A DNA stretch of 33,243 bases from Dehalococcoidia bacterium (GTDB lineage Bacteria > Chloroflexota > Dehalococcoidia > GIF9 > UBA5629): positions 1 to 33,243 of the forward strand of contig QYPU01000022.1 in NCBI GenBank assembly GCA_007280145.1. The letters are read 5' to 3'. The notes under the pieces are model-generated. The model did no database searches, was not told the DNA's origin, and saw nothing but the letters and a program-made list of their open reading frames with translations. Position numbers and translations under genes: made by a program. Shown piece by piece: positions 1 through 7,911 of the stretch. The first letter of the stretch is position 1. Each line of letters starts with the position of its first letter.

Positions 1-489
1 GTAATAGGAGCCATGGTCATCATTTTGCTTGTTCCCAAATCAGCTCCTCTCATCGGCATGTTTATGTTTGGTAATCTATTGATGGCCAGCGGGGTTACTG
101 ATAGATTGGCTAAAACCGCCAGTGAATCCTTTATGGATATTCTTACTATCCTCCTTGGCGTATCCGTTGGGGCATCAATGCCAGCAGTACTGTTTCTCAG
201 GCCGCAGACCTTATTTATTTTCTTCCTGGGTGTGATAGCTTTTGCTATGTCTACTGCTGCCGGCACGCTGTTAGGCAAACTAATGAATGCTGTATCCAAG
301 GAGCCGATTAATCCGATGATAGGGGCTGCTGGCGTTTCGGCAGTGCCTATGTCCGCCCGCGTGGTCCAAAAACTGGGTCAGGAGGCGAACCCAAGAAACT
401 TTCTCCTGATGCATGCCATGGGGCCAAATATAGCTGGGGTTATCGGCACAGCTGTAGCTGCCGGTATATTTCTAGGCATGCTGGGATAA
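1..489 (+). CDS. Sodium-translocating decarboxylase beta subunit (OadB/GcdB/MmdB family), 3' part
   Basis: This is the C-terminal ~162 residues of the membrane-embedded beta subunit that couples decarboxylation of a carboxybiotin carrier to Na+ export. The frame is open from base 1, so the gene starts upstream; the family is usually about 370-430 residues. Family hallmarks seen are GNLLMASGVTDRLAKTA near the start of the visible part, the NPMIGAAGVSAVPMSARV segment and the C-terminal NFLLMHAMGPNIAGVIG segment, between hydrophobic helices. Which decarboxylase it serves (oxaloacetate, methylmalonyl-CoA or glutaconyl-CoA) cannot be told, because the alpha and biotin-carrier subunits are not in the window. 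Together with the antiporter downstream and the TRAP transporter further on, it suggests that a Na+ gradient matters to this cell. Confidence 0.93.
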   Translation, partial: VIGAMVIILLVPKSAPLIGMFMFGNLLMASGVTDRLAKTASESFMDILTILLGVSVGASMPAVLFLRPQTLFIFFLGVIAFAMSTAAGTLLGKLMNAVSKEPINPMIGAAGVSAVPMSARVVQKLGQEANPRNFLLMHAMGPNIAGVIGTAVAAGIFLGMLG

Positions 490-626
490 TTAGGGTATGT
501 TTGGTGTGCTCCCCAAAGACAGGGGGCGAGCTGCTTGTCTATTACGTATGATTTGTGATACTACCGTCGGAATGTGTAGAGACAGAGATTAGCCATCAAC
601 CGGTGATGATTGACCCAGTTCAATGG

Positions 627-656
627 TTGGCATTCAGCTATAGAATGTGTTAAAAT
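627..656 (+). promoter_or_regulatory. Putative sigma70 promoter for the CBS/antiporter pair
   Basis: TTGGCA at 627-632 and TAAAAT at 651-656 are separated by 18 nt, and the CBS gene starts 38 nt downstream. Both hexamers deviate from consensus, so this is a modest prediction. The rest of the 205-base gap after the decarboxylase gene (490-694) shows no gene and no convincing terminator. Confidence 0.4.
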
Positions 657-694
657 CTCAGACCGTGTGCTATTTTTGAATTCAGGAGGTGGTC

Positions 695-1135
695 ATGGGG
701 AAACAGGTAAGAGAATTGATGAAAACCGTGTTCGACAAGGTCTACGAAGATGAGACAATATACGAAGCGGTAAAAAAAATAGCTGCCAGCGAAAAAACTA
801 CGATTGCCTGTGTTGTGGATAAAGAAGATAGGCTGAAAGGTCTGCTTACCCCGAGGGATATCCTTGAAGCGCTTGAGGTGCGTGACTTTGGATTTGTCAG
901 GGGACACTTCTTTGCTGGCCCTGAGGTTTTGCATCTTCTAACCTCAAAGTATGCCAAGGACATAATGAGCGCTCCAGTGAGCGTTCACGCTAATGATGGG
1001 GTGGAAGAGGCTATAAATGATATGTTAGACCATGGTTTTTATGAATTGCCTGTGGTGAGCGAAGGAATGAAGGTGATAGGGGCAATAAGCTATTTCGATA
1101 TAATTATTGATGTGCTGGAAGGGCACAAGGCCTGA
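695..1135 (+). CDS. CBS-domain pair protein
   Basis: A 146-residue soluble protein made almost entirely of two CBS motifs, which together form one Bateman module that in known families binds adenine nucleotides or S-adenosylmethionine. The first CBS runs from about residue 5 to 60 (VRELMKTVFDKVYEDETIYEA, then LKGLLTPRDILEAL); the second begins at AKDIMSAPVSV and ends with VIGAISYFDIIIDVL. The ATG at 695 is chosen because an ideal Shine-Dalgarno AGGAGGT lies at 684-690; the in-frame GTG at 689 sits inside that site and is unlikely. Its stop codon overlaps the antiporter start by one base (TGATG), so the two are translationally coupled. It may sense energy or ligand state for the antiporter; that role is inference. 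Confidence 0.9.
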   Translation: MGKQVRELMKTVFDKVYEDETIYEAVKKIAASEKTTIACVVDKEDRLKGLLTPRDILEALEVRDFGFVRGHFFAGPEVLHLLTSKYAKDIMSAPVSVHANDGVEEAINDMLDHGFYELPVVSEGMKVIGAISYFDIIIDVLEGHKA

Positions 1136-2421
1136 TGGAAATTGGCATATATTTTAAATTCATACTTAGTTTTGCCTTAATTCTGCTCGCGGCCAGGCTC
1201 GGTGGCGAGCTATTTGAGCGTTATTTAAAGCAACCACCAGTTTTAGGTGAACTGGTAGCTGGAATCGTTATCTCCCCCTTTGCCTTAGGGGGCCTTATTA
1301 ATGACCCGGTGATTCTGAATTTTGCTATGATTCCAGGTGCTTTCGGCCTCCATGAGTTTAGTGTGATGGAGGTTATTTCAGGGATAGCCGTTGTTGCCTT
1401 GCTTTTTGTTGCTGGTGTTGAAACTGACGTCAGGGCTTTCCTGAAGCAGGGAATAACTGGCACCTTAGTAGCTATAGGTGGTGTTATTCTGCCCTTTGCC
1501 CTTGGTTATTTTATTACTATGTGGTTGGCTCCTGGAGCGGGAATAGCTGGTTGGCTGTTCATAGGGGCTACGCTGACGGCTACTAGCATTGGCGTCACCG
1601 TAAGAATATTAATGGAGATGGGCAAACTCCAGACGCGGGCGGGGACAACCATACTGGTTGGAGCTGTAGTTGACGATATAATTGGCATTGTTATTTTATC
1701 AATTGTCATTGGTATAAGCTCTATAGCGAAAGTTGGTGGTGAGGTAAGTATAGCTCATATTAGTTTGGATGCCCTTAGAATCGCGGCGATTGGTTTTGCC
1801 GTATGGTTTGCTTTACTAATCGTTGGGGTCAAGTTCCACAAATATATATCGCGGTTTCTTCTTACCCCCTTTAAGAGATCGGGGACGATGCCCATTTTTG
1901 CTCTCATTGTTGGCTTTCTGATAGCTTATCTGGTTACGCTGGTTGACTTACATCCGGTGGTAGGTGCTTATGTGGCTGGGCTTATGTTTGCCGCCACTGC
2001 TGAACGGGAAGACATTTTAGATAAGACAAGGCCGATAATGCTCTTTTTAGCGCCCTTCTTTTTCTGCTACTTGGGCATGCAAGTTGATACACGATTGCTG
2101 TGGGCTGGGGCTGTACTAGCGGTTATTTTGATAGTAGCAGCTATAATTGGAAAGATGGTCGGTTGTTATATTCCAGCTCGCTTTGCTGGCAAAATGTCCC
2201 ATACGGAGGGAATGATAGTTGGCATAGGGATGGTTCCTAGAGGTGAAGTGGGGTTGATAATTGCGGGGGCAGGACTTTTGGCAGGAGCGATAACACGAGA
2301 CTTGTTTGGTGCTGCCGTTGCAGTTAGCGTAGTTACAACACTTGTGGCACCAGCAATGCTCAAGCCATTTTTCAAGAAACAGCTAGAGGCAGCAGAAGAG
2401 GCTGAAGCACCTGGTAAATGA
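1135..2421 (+). CDS. Cation:proton antiporter, CPA2 family (KefB/NapA-like)
   Basis: A 428-residue integral membrane protein with about 12 hydrophobic segments, predicted to exchange Na+ or K+ for H+ across the cytoplasmic membrane. CPA2 markers seen are the early LGELVAGIVISPFALGG segment, the VVDDIIGIVIL helix carrying the paired aspartates of the ion site, and the late PRGEVGLIIAGAGLLAGAI segment. There is no C-terminal RCK/TrkA nucleotide-binding domain of the kind many KefB proteins carry; the chain ends after a short charged tail. The separate CBS protein encoded immediately upstream, overlapping by one base, may supply the missing regulatory module. Ion specificity cannot be read from the sequence. 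Confidence 0.92.
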   Translation: MEIGIYFKFILSFALILLAARLGGELFERYLKQPPVLGELVAGIVISPFALGGLINDPVILNFAMIPGAFGLHEFSVMEVISGIAVVALLFVAGVETDVRAFLKQGITGTLVAIGGVILPFALGYFITMWLAPGAGIAGWLFIGATLTATSIGVTVRILMEMGKLQTRAGTTILVGAVVDDIIGIVILSIVIGISSIAKVGGEVSIAHISLDALRIAAIGFAVWFALLIVGVKFHKYISRFLLTPFKRSGTMPIFALIVGFLIAYLVTLVDLHPVVGAYVAGLMFAATAEREDILDKTRPIMLFLAPFFFCYLGMQVDTRLLWAGAVLAVILIVAAIIGKMVGCYIPARFAGKMSHTEGMIVGIGMVPRGEVGLIIAGAGLLAGAITRDLFGAAVAVSVVTTLVAPAMLKPFFKKQLEAAEEAEAPGK

Positions 2422-2455
2422 GATGGATAGGTATATTGTTTCTTGGCTTGATGGC

Positions 2456-2484
2456 TTGTTAAACGTGGGTCAAATATATAGAAT
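2456..2484 (+). promoter_or_regulatory. Putative promoter for tRNA-Arg and perhaps the por cluster
   Basis: TTGTTA (2456-2461), a 17-nt spacer and TAGAAT (2479-2484) place a transcription start about 7-8 nt further on, almost exactly at the 5' end of the tRNA at 2492. No other promoter is evident before the downstream oxidoreductase genes. Confidence 0.45.
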
Positions 2485-2491
2485 AGATGAA

Positions 2492-2563
2492 GCCCCTGTA
2501 GCTCAGGGGATAGAGCACCGGCCTCCGGAGCCGGGCGCGAGGGTTCGAGTCCCTCCAGGGGCG
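2492..2563 (+). tRNA. tRNA-Arg (anticodon CCG)
   Basis: A full cloverleaf can be drawn. The 7-bp acceptor stem is GCCCCTG with CAGGGGC, discriminator G at 2563. The D arm contains AGCTCAGGGGATAGAGC, the anticodon stem CCGGC/GCCGG encloses loop CTCCGGA (anticodon CCG, reading CGG), and the T arm contains GGTTCGAGTCC. The 3' CCA is not encoded. The gene ends 22 bases before the 2-oxoacid oxidoreductase cluster on the same strand. Confidence 0.97.
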
Positions 2564-2585
2564 TTTAAGGAAATTCGGTAAGTTG

Positions 2586-3470
2586 ATGGAAAAAGACGAA
2601 ACTATTGAGATTCGCTGGCATGGAAGAGGTGGACAGGGGGCAGTAACATCAGCTGAGTTGCTGGCACTGGCAGCTATAAACGAGGGAAAATTTGCTCAAG
2701 CTTTTCCCAGCTTTGGTCCAGAGAGAAGAGGTGCCCCAGTCCTGGCTTTCAATCGCATAAGTAATGTCGGTCATATTCGGGTTAGAGCTGCGGTAACAAA
2801 TCCTGATGTTGTAGTGGTTTTAGACCCCGGTTTAATTTATATCACTGATGTCACATCAGGGCTTAAGCAAGATGGCATAGTGGTGGTAAATACCCCTAAG
2901 TCATTAGCTGACATAAAGTCAGAGCTAAGCGGTCCGTGGAAACTGGCGGTGGTTAATGCAACTGTCATTGCCCGCGAGGCGCTTGGAATCCCCATTGTTA
3001 ATACTGCTATGCTCGGGGCGCTGCTAAAGGCTACAGAGATACTTGGATTAGAATCTCTGGTGGAACCGATAAAAGAGCGCTTTGGACCCAGAGCTAAGAA
3101 TAATATTGATGCTTGCCATAGAGCATATGAGGAAACTCTGATGGCTGAGCTGAGTGTTGTTGGGCAAGGACCACGTAAGGCATTCGAAACAGAAAGATTG
3201 CTTTCATGGCAAGAGTTGCTCCCTGGCTGCGTTGTTATCGAGGCAGGGAATGCCAAGCAATATCGTACTGGTGACTGGAAGTCGCAGCATCCAGTCTGGG
3301 ACCAGCAAAGGTGTATCAAATGTGGGATTTGTTCTCTCTTTTGTCCTGAGGGCTGCATCGGGCAAAATAAGGAAGGCGATTTCGAAGCCAACATGTATTA
3401 TTGCAAGGGGTGTGGCATTTGTGCCCGTGAGTGCTGGACAGAAGCGATAACAATGGTCGAGGAAACATAG
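2586..3470 (+). CDS. porG: 2-oxoacid:ferredoxin oxidoreductase, fused gamma-delta subunit
   Basis: A 294-residue fusion. Residues about 6-185 are the gamma domain (IRWHGRGGQGAVTSAELLA; SFGPERRGAPV), which contacts CoA in this superfamily. Residues about 235-290 are a delta-type ferredoxin with two [4Fe-4S] motifs, CIKCGICSLFCPEGC and CKGCGICARECW. In four-subunit pyruvate or 2-oxoisovalerate:ferredoxin oxidoreductases these are usually separate proteins. The enzyme oxidatively decarboxylates a 2-oxoacid to acyl-CoA and CO2 in the cytoplasm. The start could be TTG 2583 or ATG 2586; ATG is preferred although the nearest AAGG (2567-2570) is a little far. The alpha subunit begins 2 bases after the stop. 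Substrate (pyruvate or another 2-oxoacid) is not certain. Confidence 0.93.
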   Translation: MEKDETIEIRWHGRGGQGAVTSAELLALAAINEGKFAQAFPSFGPERRGAPVLAFNRISNVGHIRVRAAVTNPDVVVVLDPGLIYITDVTSGLKQDGIVVVNTPKSLADIKSELSGPWKLAVVNATVIAREALGIPIVNTAMLGALLKATEILGLESLVEPIKERFGPRAKNNIDACHRAYEETLMAELSVVGQGPRKAFETERLLSWQELLPGCVVIEAGNAKQYRTGDWKSQHPVWDQQRCIKCGICSLFCPEGCIGQNKEGDFEANMYYCKGCGICARECWTEAITMVEET

Positions 3471-3472
3471 CA

Positions 3473-4651
3473 ATGGCAACAAAACGAATAGGGATGGAGG
3501 GTTCTTTTGCTATAGCTGAGGCTGTTAAACTAGCCAATGCTGATGTTGTAGCTGCCTATCCTATTACTCCGCAAACACACATAGTCGAACGTCTAGCTGA
3601 ATTGGTAGCTAACGGTGAATTAAATGCTGAATATATACCGGTAGAATCGGAGCATTCAGCAATGAGTGCTTGTCTTGGCTCTTCTGCTGTTGGTGCCAGA
3701 ACCTTCACTGCCACAGCTGGGCAAGGCCTTGAACTGATGCATGAGGTGCTGTATGTTGCTTCGTCATTACGGCTGCCAATAGTTATGACAGTGGCTAACC
3801 GAGCACTCTCGGGACCCTTGAGTGTCTGGGGTGACCATTCTGATGTTATGGCAACTCGGGATTGTGGTTGGATTCAAATATTTGCTGAAAATGTTCAGCA
3901 GGTCTTTGATTTGGTTCTATGTGCTTTTCATATCGCTGAGGACCCATCGGTTCTCTTCCCGACAATGGTTCATGTTGATGGCTTTCACCTTTCCCATGTT
4001 ATAGAGTCTCTGTATCTACTTGAGCAGGAGGAGGTGGATAAATTTCTACCCAAATATCACCATCCCTATGCTCTGAATCCAGATAAGCCGGTAACTATAG
4101 GTGCTTTCGGCCCACCTAATATCTATACTGAAACTAAGAAGCCACAGGATATAGCCTTGAGGGCTTCCAAGAAGGTAATTCTGCAAGTTTGGCGAAAGTT
4201 TAGCGAACTCACCGGACGTTACTATTCTCCTGTGGAAAGCTATAAGGCAAAGGATGCTGATGTATTACTATTGGTTATGGGCAGCTTTAGCGAGACTGCC
4301 ATGATGGCTATAGATAAAATGCGAGAAGAGGGGCAAAAAGTAGGATTGATAAGGCTGCGTTTATGGCGGCCTTTTCCCTTTGATGAATTTCGTCAGGCAG
4401 TAGCCCAAGCCCAGTTGCTTATTGTTCTTGACCGTGCCCTATCTTTTGGTGGCCCTACTGGGCCAGTTTGTTCTGAAATTCAGGCAGCTCTTTATCCGCT
4501 GGAGACGAGGCCGAAGATTATTAGCTTTGTCGGTGGTCTTGGCGGCAGAGATATTTCTGTCCCAACGTTTGAAGATATAATTCGCCGTGGGATGGCTAAA
4601 GCGAAACAAGGGCGTCTTGATGAACTAGAAATGATTGAGGTGAGAGAATAG
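3473..4651 (+). CDS. porA: 2-oxoacid:ferredoxin oxidoreductase, alpha subunit
   Basis: A 392-residue alpha subunit carrying the thiamine-diphosphate pyrimidine-type domain and the transketolase-C-like domain. The substrate-contacting motif AAYPITPQT is at residues 27-35, followed by EHSAMSACLGSSAVGARTFTATAGQGLELMHE, the typical core of PorA-like proteins (given here as a run of conserved blocks: EHSAMSAC, GARTFTATAGQGL, MHEVLY). The C-terminal part has LIRLRLWRPFP and a conserved DRALSFGG segment. The frame is open 42 bases further upstream, but ATG 3473 follows GAGGAA by about 8 bases and gives the family N-terminus (MATKRIGMEGSFAIAEA). It pairs with the beta subunit, whose GTG overlaps its stop by one base. 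Confidence 0.93.
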   Translation: MATKRIGMEGSFAIAEAVKLANADVVAAYPITPQTHIVERLAELVANGELNAEYIPVESEHSAMSACLGSSAVGARTFTATAGQGLELMHEVLYVASSLRLPIVMTVANRALSGPLSVWGDHSDVMATRDCGWIQIFAENVQQVFDLVLCAFHIAEDPSVLFPTMVHVDGFHLSHVIESLYLLEQEEVDKFLPKYHHPYALNPDKPVTIGAFGPPNIYTETKKPQDIALRASKKVILQVWRKFSELTGRYYSPVESYKAKDADVLLLVMGSFSETAMMAIDKMREEGQKVGLIRLRLWRPFPFDEFRQAVAQAQLLIVLDRALSFGGPTGPVCSEIQAALYPLETRPKIISFVGGLGGRDISVPTFEDIIRRGMAKAKQGRLDELEMIEVRE

Positions 4652-5577
4652 TGGAAAGCTTGGCTATATATGCCCCACGCCTGGTAACTACCAAGGAGTA
4701 CCTTGCTTCAGGGCATCGTGCCTGTTCAGGATGTGGTGAAGTCTTAGCTGTAAGGCTTACATGCAAGGCTTTAGGCAGAAATGTAATCATTGTAAATGCC
4801 ACTGGCTGCATGGAAATTGTTTCCTCCCAACTCCCCTATACTTCCTGGGAAGTACCTTGGATTCATACTCTGTTTGAGAATACTGCCGCTGTAGCTTCAG
4901 GGATAGAAGCCGGGATAAAAGTTCTGAGCCGTAAGGGGGGATATTCTCAAAAAACCAAGGTAGTAGCTATGGCTGGTGACGGGGGCACTATGGATATTGG
5001 TCTCCAGGCTCTATCAGGTGCCTTGGAGAGAGGGCATAACTTTATCTATATTTGTTACGACAACGAAGCCTATATGAACACCGGTATCCAGCGTTCGAGC
5101 GCTACACCTTTTGGTGCTTCTACCACCACATCACCTGCAGGCAAAATAAGCATTGGGCAAACCTCATGGAAGAAAAATATGCCAGCTATTGCTGCTGCTC
5201 ATGATATCCCTTATGTAGCTACTGCTTGCACTAGTTATCCCTTTGACCTGATGAACAAAGTCAAGAAAGCTATGAAAGTTGAAGGGCCGGCTTACATCCA
5301 CGTATTATCTGTTTGCCCCACCGGCTGGCGACTACCTTCTGATTTGACTATCAAGGCAGGACGGTTAGCCGTAGAAACGGGCGTTTTCCCTCTATATGAG
5401 ATAGAAGCAGGTAAGTATACTTTAAATTTTGATTTTCCCCAGCTTCGTCCGGTTGAGGATTACCTGAAGCTGCAAGGGAGATTCCGACATCTCTCCAAAG
5501 AAGTAGTAGCTCAAATTCAGGAGAGAGTAAAGGCTGAATATGCCAAGCTTAAGAGGAAGGTTATCCAGGGTTCGTGA
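4651..5577 (+). CDS. porB: 2-oxoacid:ferredoxin oxidoreductase, beta subunit
   Basis: A 308-residue thiamine-diphosphate-binding beta subunit. The diphosphate/Mg site is AGDGGTMDIG (residues 108-117), continuing to YDNEAYMNTGIQRS. The PorB-type [4Fe-4S] cysteines are visible as C25, C28, C53 and a later C193, so the subunit should hold its own cluster next to the cofactor. The length is normal for the PorB family. It starts at GTG 4651, overlapping the alpha stop (TAGTG). Its own stop overlaps the start of the NuoE-like gene, which ties the oxidoreductase to the diaphorase genes by tight translational coupling. Confidence 0.93.
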   Translation: MESLAIYAPRLVTTKEYLASGHRACSGCGEVLAVRLTCKALGRNVIIVNATGCMEIVSSQLPYTSWEVPWIHTLFENTAAVASGIEAGIKVLSRKGGYSQKTKVVAMAGDGGTMDIGLQALSGALERGHNFIYICYDNEAYMNTGIQRSSATPFGASTTTSPAGKISIGQTSWKKNMPAIAAAHDIPYVATACTSYPFDLMNKVKKAMKVEGPAYIHVLSVCPTGWRLPSDLTIKAGRLAVETGVFPLYEIEAGKYTLNFDFPQLRPVEDYLKLQGRFRHLSKEVVAQIQERVKAEYAKLKRKVIQGS

Positions 5578-6029
5578 TGATGGATGAAAAGGTTATTGCC
5601 GTCATCAACAAATACAATGGAGACAAAGGCCAGCTAATTTCCATACTTCAGGATATCCAGGCTGAATACTATTATCTTCCCAAGGAGGCTTTGGTCCAGG
5701 CAAGCGAAGCTATGGACATTCCCTTAAGCCACGTATATAGTCTGGTCACCTTTTTTAAAGCTTTTAGCCTTGAACCTAGGGGCAAGCATTTAGTTAGTGT
5801 TTGCCTGGGCACTGCTTGCCATGTCAGAGGTGTGGCTAGGGTGCTGGATAAAATTGAACGAAGTTTAGACATCGGGCGAGGTGAAACCACCAAAGACCAT
5901 AAATTCACACTGGAGACGGTCAACTGTATGGGCTGCTGTGCCGTCGGGCCAGCCGTAAAAATTGATGGGGAGTACTTCGGCCAAATGAGTACTGATAAGG
6001 TCGATCCTTTGTTGGCGAAGTTCGAGTAG
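5577..6029 (+). CDS. NuoE/HydC-like [2Fe-2S] thioredoxin-fold subunit
   Basis: A 150-residue protein of the 24-kDa complex I subunit family. The N-terminal helical part (LISILQDIQAEYYYLPKEAL; SHVYSLVTFF) is followed by a thioredoxin-like domain whose four cysteines C76, C81, C117 and C121 follow the C-x4-C ... C-x3-C pattern for a [2Fe-2S] cluster. It forms a heterodimer with NuoF-type subunits and mediates electron transfer to or from the flavin. The ATG at 5577 overlaps the beta-subunit stop (TGATG); ATG 5580 is an equally possible start, with CAGGG at 5566-5570 as ribosome site. Similar proteins occur in NAD-linked hydrogenases, formate dehydrogenases and complex I; context here suggests a 2-oxoacid-linked diaphorase. 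Confidence 0.9.
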   Translation: MMDEKVIAVINKYNGDKGQLISILQDIQAEYYYLPKEALVQASEAMDIPLSHVYSLVTFFKAFSLEPRGKHLVSVCLGTACHVRGVARVLDKIERSLDIGRGETTKDHKFTLETVNCMGCCAVGPAVKIDGEYFGQMSTDKVDPLLAKFE

Positions 6030-6044
6030 TTAAATAGAGGTAAG

Positions 6045-7910
6045 ATGCTGAATAGACTCTGCTCAAGAAAAGAGTTGGAAGTTCTGCAAAAGGGACTAGT
6101 AAGTAGGATGCAGTCGGAAAAGCTGCGAATTGCTGTATGCAACGGAACAGCTTGTCATCCCTATGGTTGTGTGAAAATCATTGAAGCCTTCAAAACAGAA
6201 CTGGCGAAACAAGGACTGGAAAATAAAGTAGATTTAAAAATCACAGGCTGCCATGGTCTTTGTGAAAGGGGTCCCATTGCGGTTATACGACCAGGTGATA
6301 TTTTTTACCAGCAATTAAAAGTAGAGGATGTGCCTGAGATAATAAGCAAGACAATTGTCAATGGTAATATTATTGATAGATTACTTTATGCCGACCCTGC
6401 TACCGGGAAAAAGCTTGTGTACCAACGAGAGATACCTTTTTACCGAAAGCAGCAAAGACTTATTTTCGGTAGTAATTGTGAAATTGACCCAACCAGTGCC
6501 GAAGATTATATCGCTATAGGCGGTTATACTGCTCTAGCTAAAGCCCTTTTCGAAATGACTCCAGAACAGATAATTGATGAAATTAAGCATTCTGGATTAA
6601 GGGGACGTGGTGGTGGTGGCTTTCCTACTGGAATAAAGTGGGAATCTTGCCGTAATGCTCCAGGAGATATTAGATATGTTATTGTAAATGCTGATGAAGG
6701 TGACCCCGGAGCTTATGCTAATGAAGGTCTACTTACAGGGAATCCACACAGCGTACTTGAAGGGTTAATTATTGGTGCCTATGCTATTGGTGCTCGAGAA
6801 GGCTACGTTTATGTTCGTAATGAATATCCTCTGGCACTAGCCAACATAACGACAGCCATCGAGCAAGCAGAGCAGCTAGGGTTTCTAGGTAACAATATTT
6901 TGGGTTCAGGTTTTGACTTTGATGTCCGTATAACTAGAGGTGGGGGTGCCTTTGTCTGTGGTGAATCCACAGCGCTGATGGCATCTCTAGAAGGTAAAGT
7001 AGGGGAGCCGAGGGCTAAATATGTTCACACGGTGGAGAAGGGGTTGTGGGATAGGCCCAGCGACCTGAATAACGTGGAGACGTGGGCGAATGTGCCGCTA
7101 ATAATCAATAAAGGCGCCGACTGGTACCAGACTATAGGTAGCGAGGGTAATGAAGGGACAAAAATATTTTCTCTAACTGGTAAAGTCAACAATACCGGCT
7201 TGGTAGAAGTACCCATGGGGATAACTCTCCGGGAAATCATTTATGACATTGGTGGTGGGATAAAGGGAGGTAAAAAGTTCAAAGCTGTGCAAACTGGAGG
7301 ACCATCGGGTGGATGCTTGCCTGAAAGCTTGCTTGATTTGCCAGTAGATTTCGATGAGCTAACAAAAGCTGGCTCGATGATGGGCTCTGGCGGCATGATT
7401 GTTATGGATGAAGGTAATTGTATGGTAGATGTGGCTAAGTATTTTCTTACCTTCCTTGAAGAGGAATCTTGTGGCAAGTGCGTGCCATGCCGTGAGGGAA
7501 TCAAGAGAATGCGTCAAATCTTGAATGATATTACTGAAGGCAAGGGCGAAGAAAAAGACATTGACCTTTTGGAGCAGATATCAGCCACTTTAATAGACAG
7601 TTCTCTTTGTGCCTTAGGCACCTCAGCACCAAATCCTGTGTTAACTACTATTCGCTATTTCAGGGATGAATACGAAGCTCATATTAAAGAGAAAAGGTGT
7701 CCTGCCGGTGTCTGTAAGGCGTTAATTCGTTATTACATAATAGAGGAAAAATGCCCGGGCTGTGGTCTTTGTGTTAAAGCTTGCCCCGAGGGAGCTATAA
7801 CCTCTATGGGTAAGGGTAAGAAGAAGCCGGTAGTTCTTGATGAATCAAAATGTATCAAATGTGGTGCTTGCTACGATGTGTGTAGATTAGGGGCTATAGG
7901 CATAGAATAA
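6045..7910 (+). CDS. NuoF/HydB-like FMN- and NAD(P)H-binding iron-sulfur subunit
   Basis: A 621-residue protein with the full domain order of HydB of NAD-linked and bifurcating hydrogenases. The N-terminal thioredoxin-like [2Fe-2S] domain has C32, C37, C69 and C73. The FMN/NAD domain has GLRGRGGGGFPTG near residue 184, VNADEGDPGAYANE, and GGGAFVCGESTALMASLEG. An SLBB domain follows, then the NuoF [4Fe-4S] motif SCGKCVPCREG near residue 475 with its fourth Cys in SLCALG. The C-terminal ferredoxin carries CPGCGLCVKACPEG and CIKCGACYDVC. ATG 6045 follows AGAGG by four bases. It should catalyse electron exchange between NAD(P)H and iron-sulfur centres in the cytoplasm. Whether it bifurcates cannot be decided from sequence alone. 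Confidence 0.93.
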   Translation: MLNRLCSRKELEVLQKGLVSRMQSEKLRIAVCNGTACHPYGCVKIIEAFKTELAKQGLENKVDLKITGCHGLCERGPIAVIRPGDIFYQQLKVEDVPEIISKTIVNGNIIDRLLYADPATGKKLVYQREIPFYRKQQRLIFGSNCEIDPTSAEDYIAIGGYTALAKALFEMTPEQIIDEIKHSGLRGRGGGGFPTGIKWESCRNAPGDIRYVIVNADEGDPGAYANEGLLTGNPHSVLEGLIIGAYAIGAREGYVYVRNEYPLALANITTAIEQAEQLGFLGNNILGSGFDFDVRITRGGGAFVCGESTALMASLEGKVGEPRAKYVHTVEKGLWDRPSDLNNVETWANVPLIINKGADWYQTIGSEGNEGTKIFSLTGKVNNTGLVEVPMGITLREIIYDIGGGIKGGKKFKAVQTGGPSGGCLPESLLDLPVDFDELTKAGSMMGSGGMIVMDEGNCMVDVAKYFLTFLEEESCGKCVPCREGIKRMRQILNDITEGKGEEKDIDLLEQISATLIDSSLCALGTSAPNPVLTTIRYFRDEYEAHIKEKRCPAGVCKALIRYYIIEEKCPGCGLCVKACPEGAITSMGKGKKKPVVLDESKCIKCGACYDVCRLGAIGIE

Positions 7911-7911
7911 G

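Noticed and set aside
498..533. Terminator after the decarboxylase beta subunit
   Set aside because: GCTCCCC can pair with GGGG-GC-GAGC only with a bulge, and there is no T run.
2837..3394. 185-codon minus-strand frame inside the porG gene
   Set aside because: Antisense shadow of a well-supported gene; no ribosome site and no recognisable protein pattern.
3431..3472. Longer N-terminus for the 2-oxoacid oxidoreductase alpha subunit
   Set aside because: It would overlap the preceding gene by 40 bases; ATG 3473 has the ribosome site and the family N-terminus.
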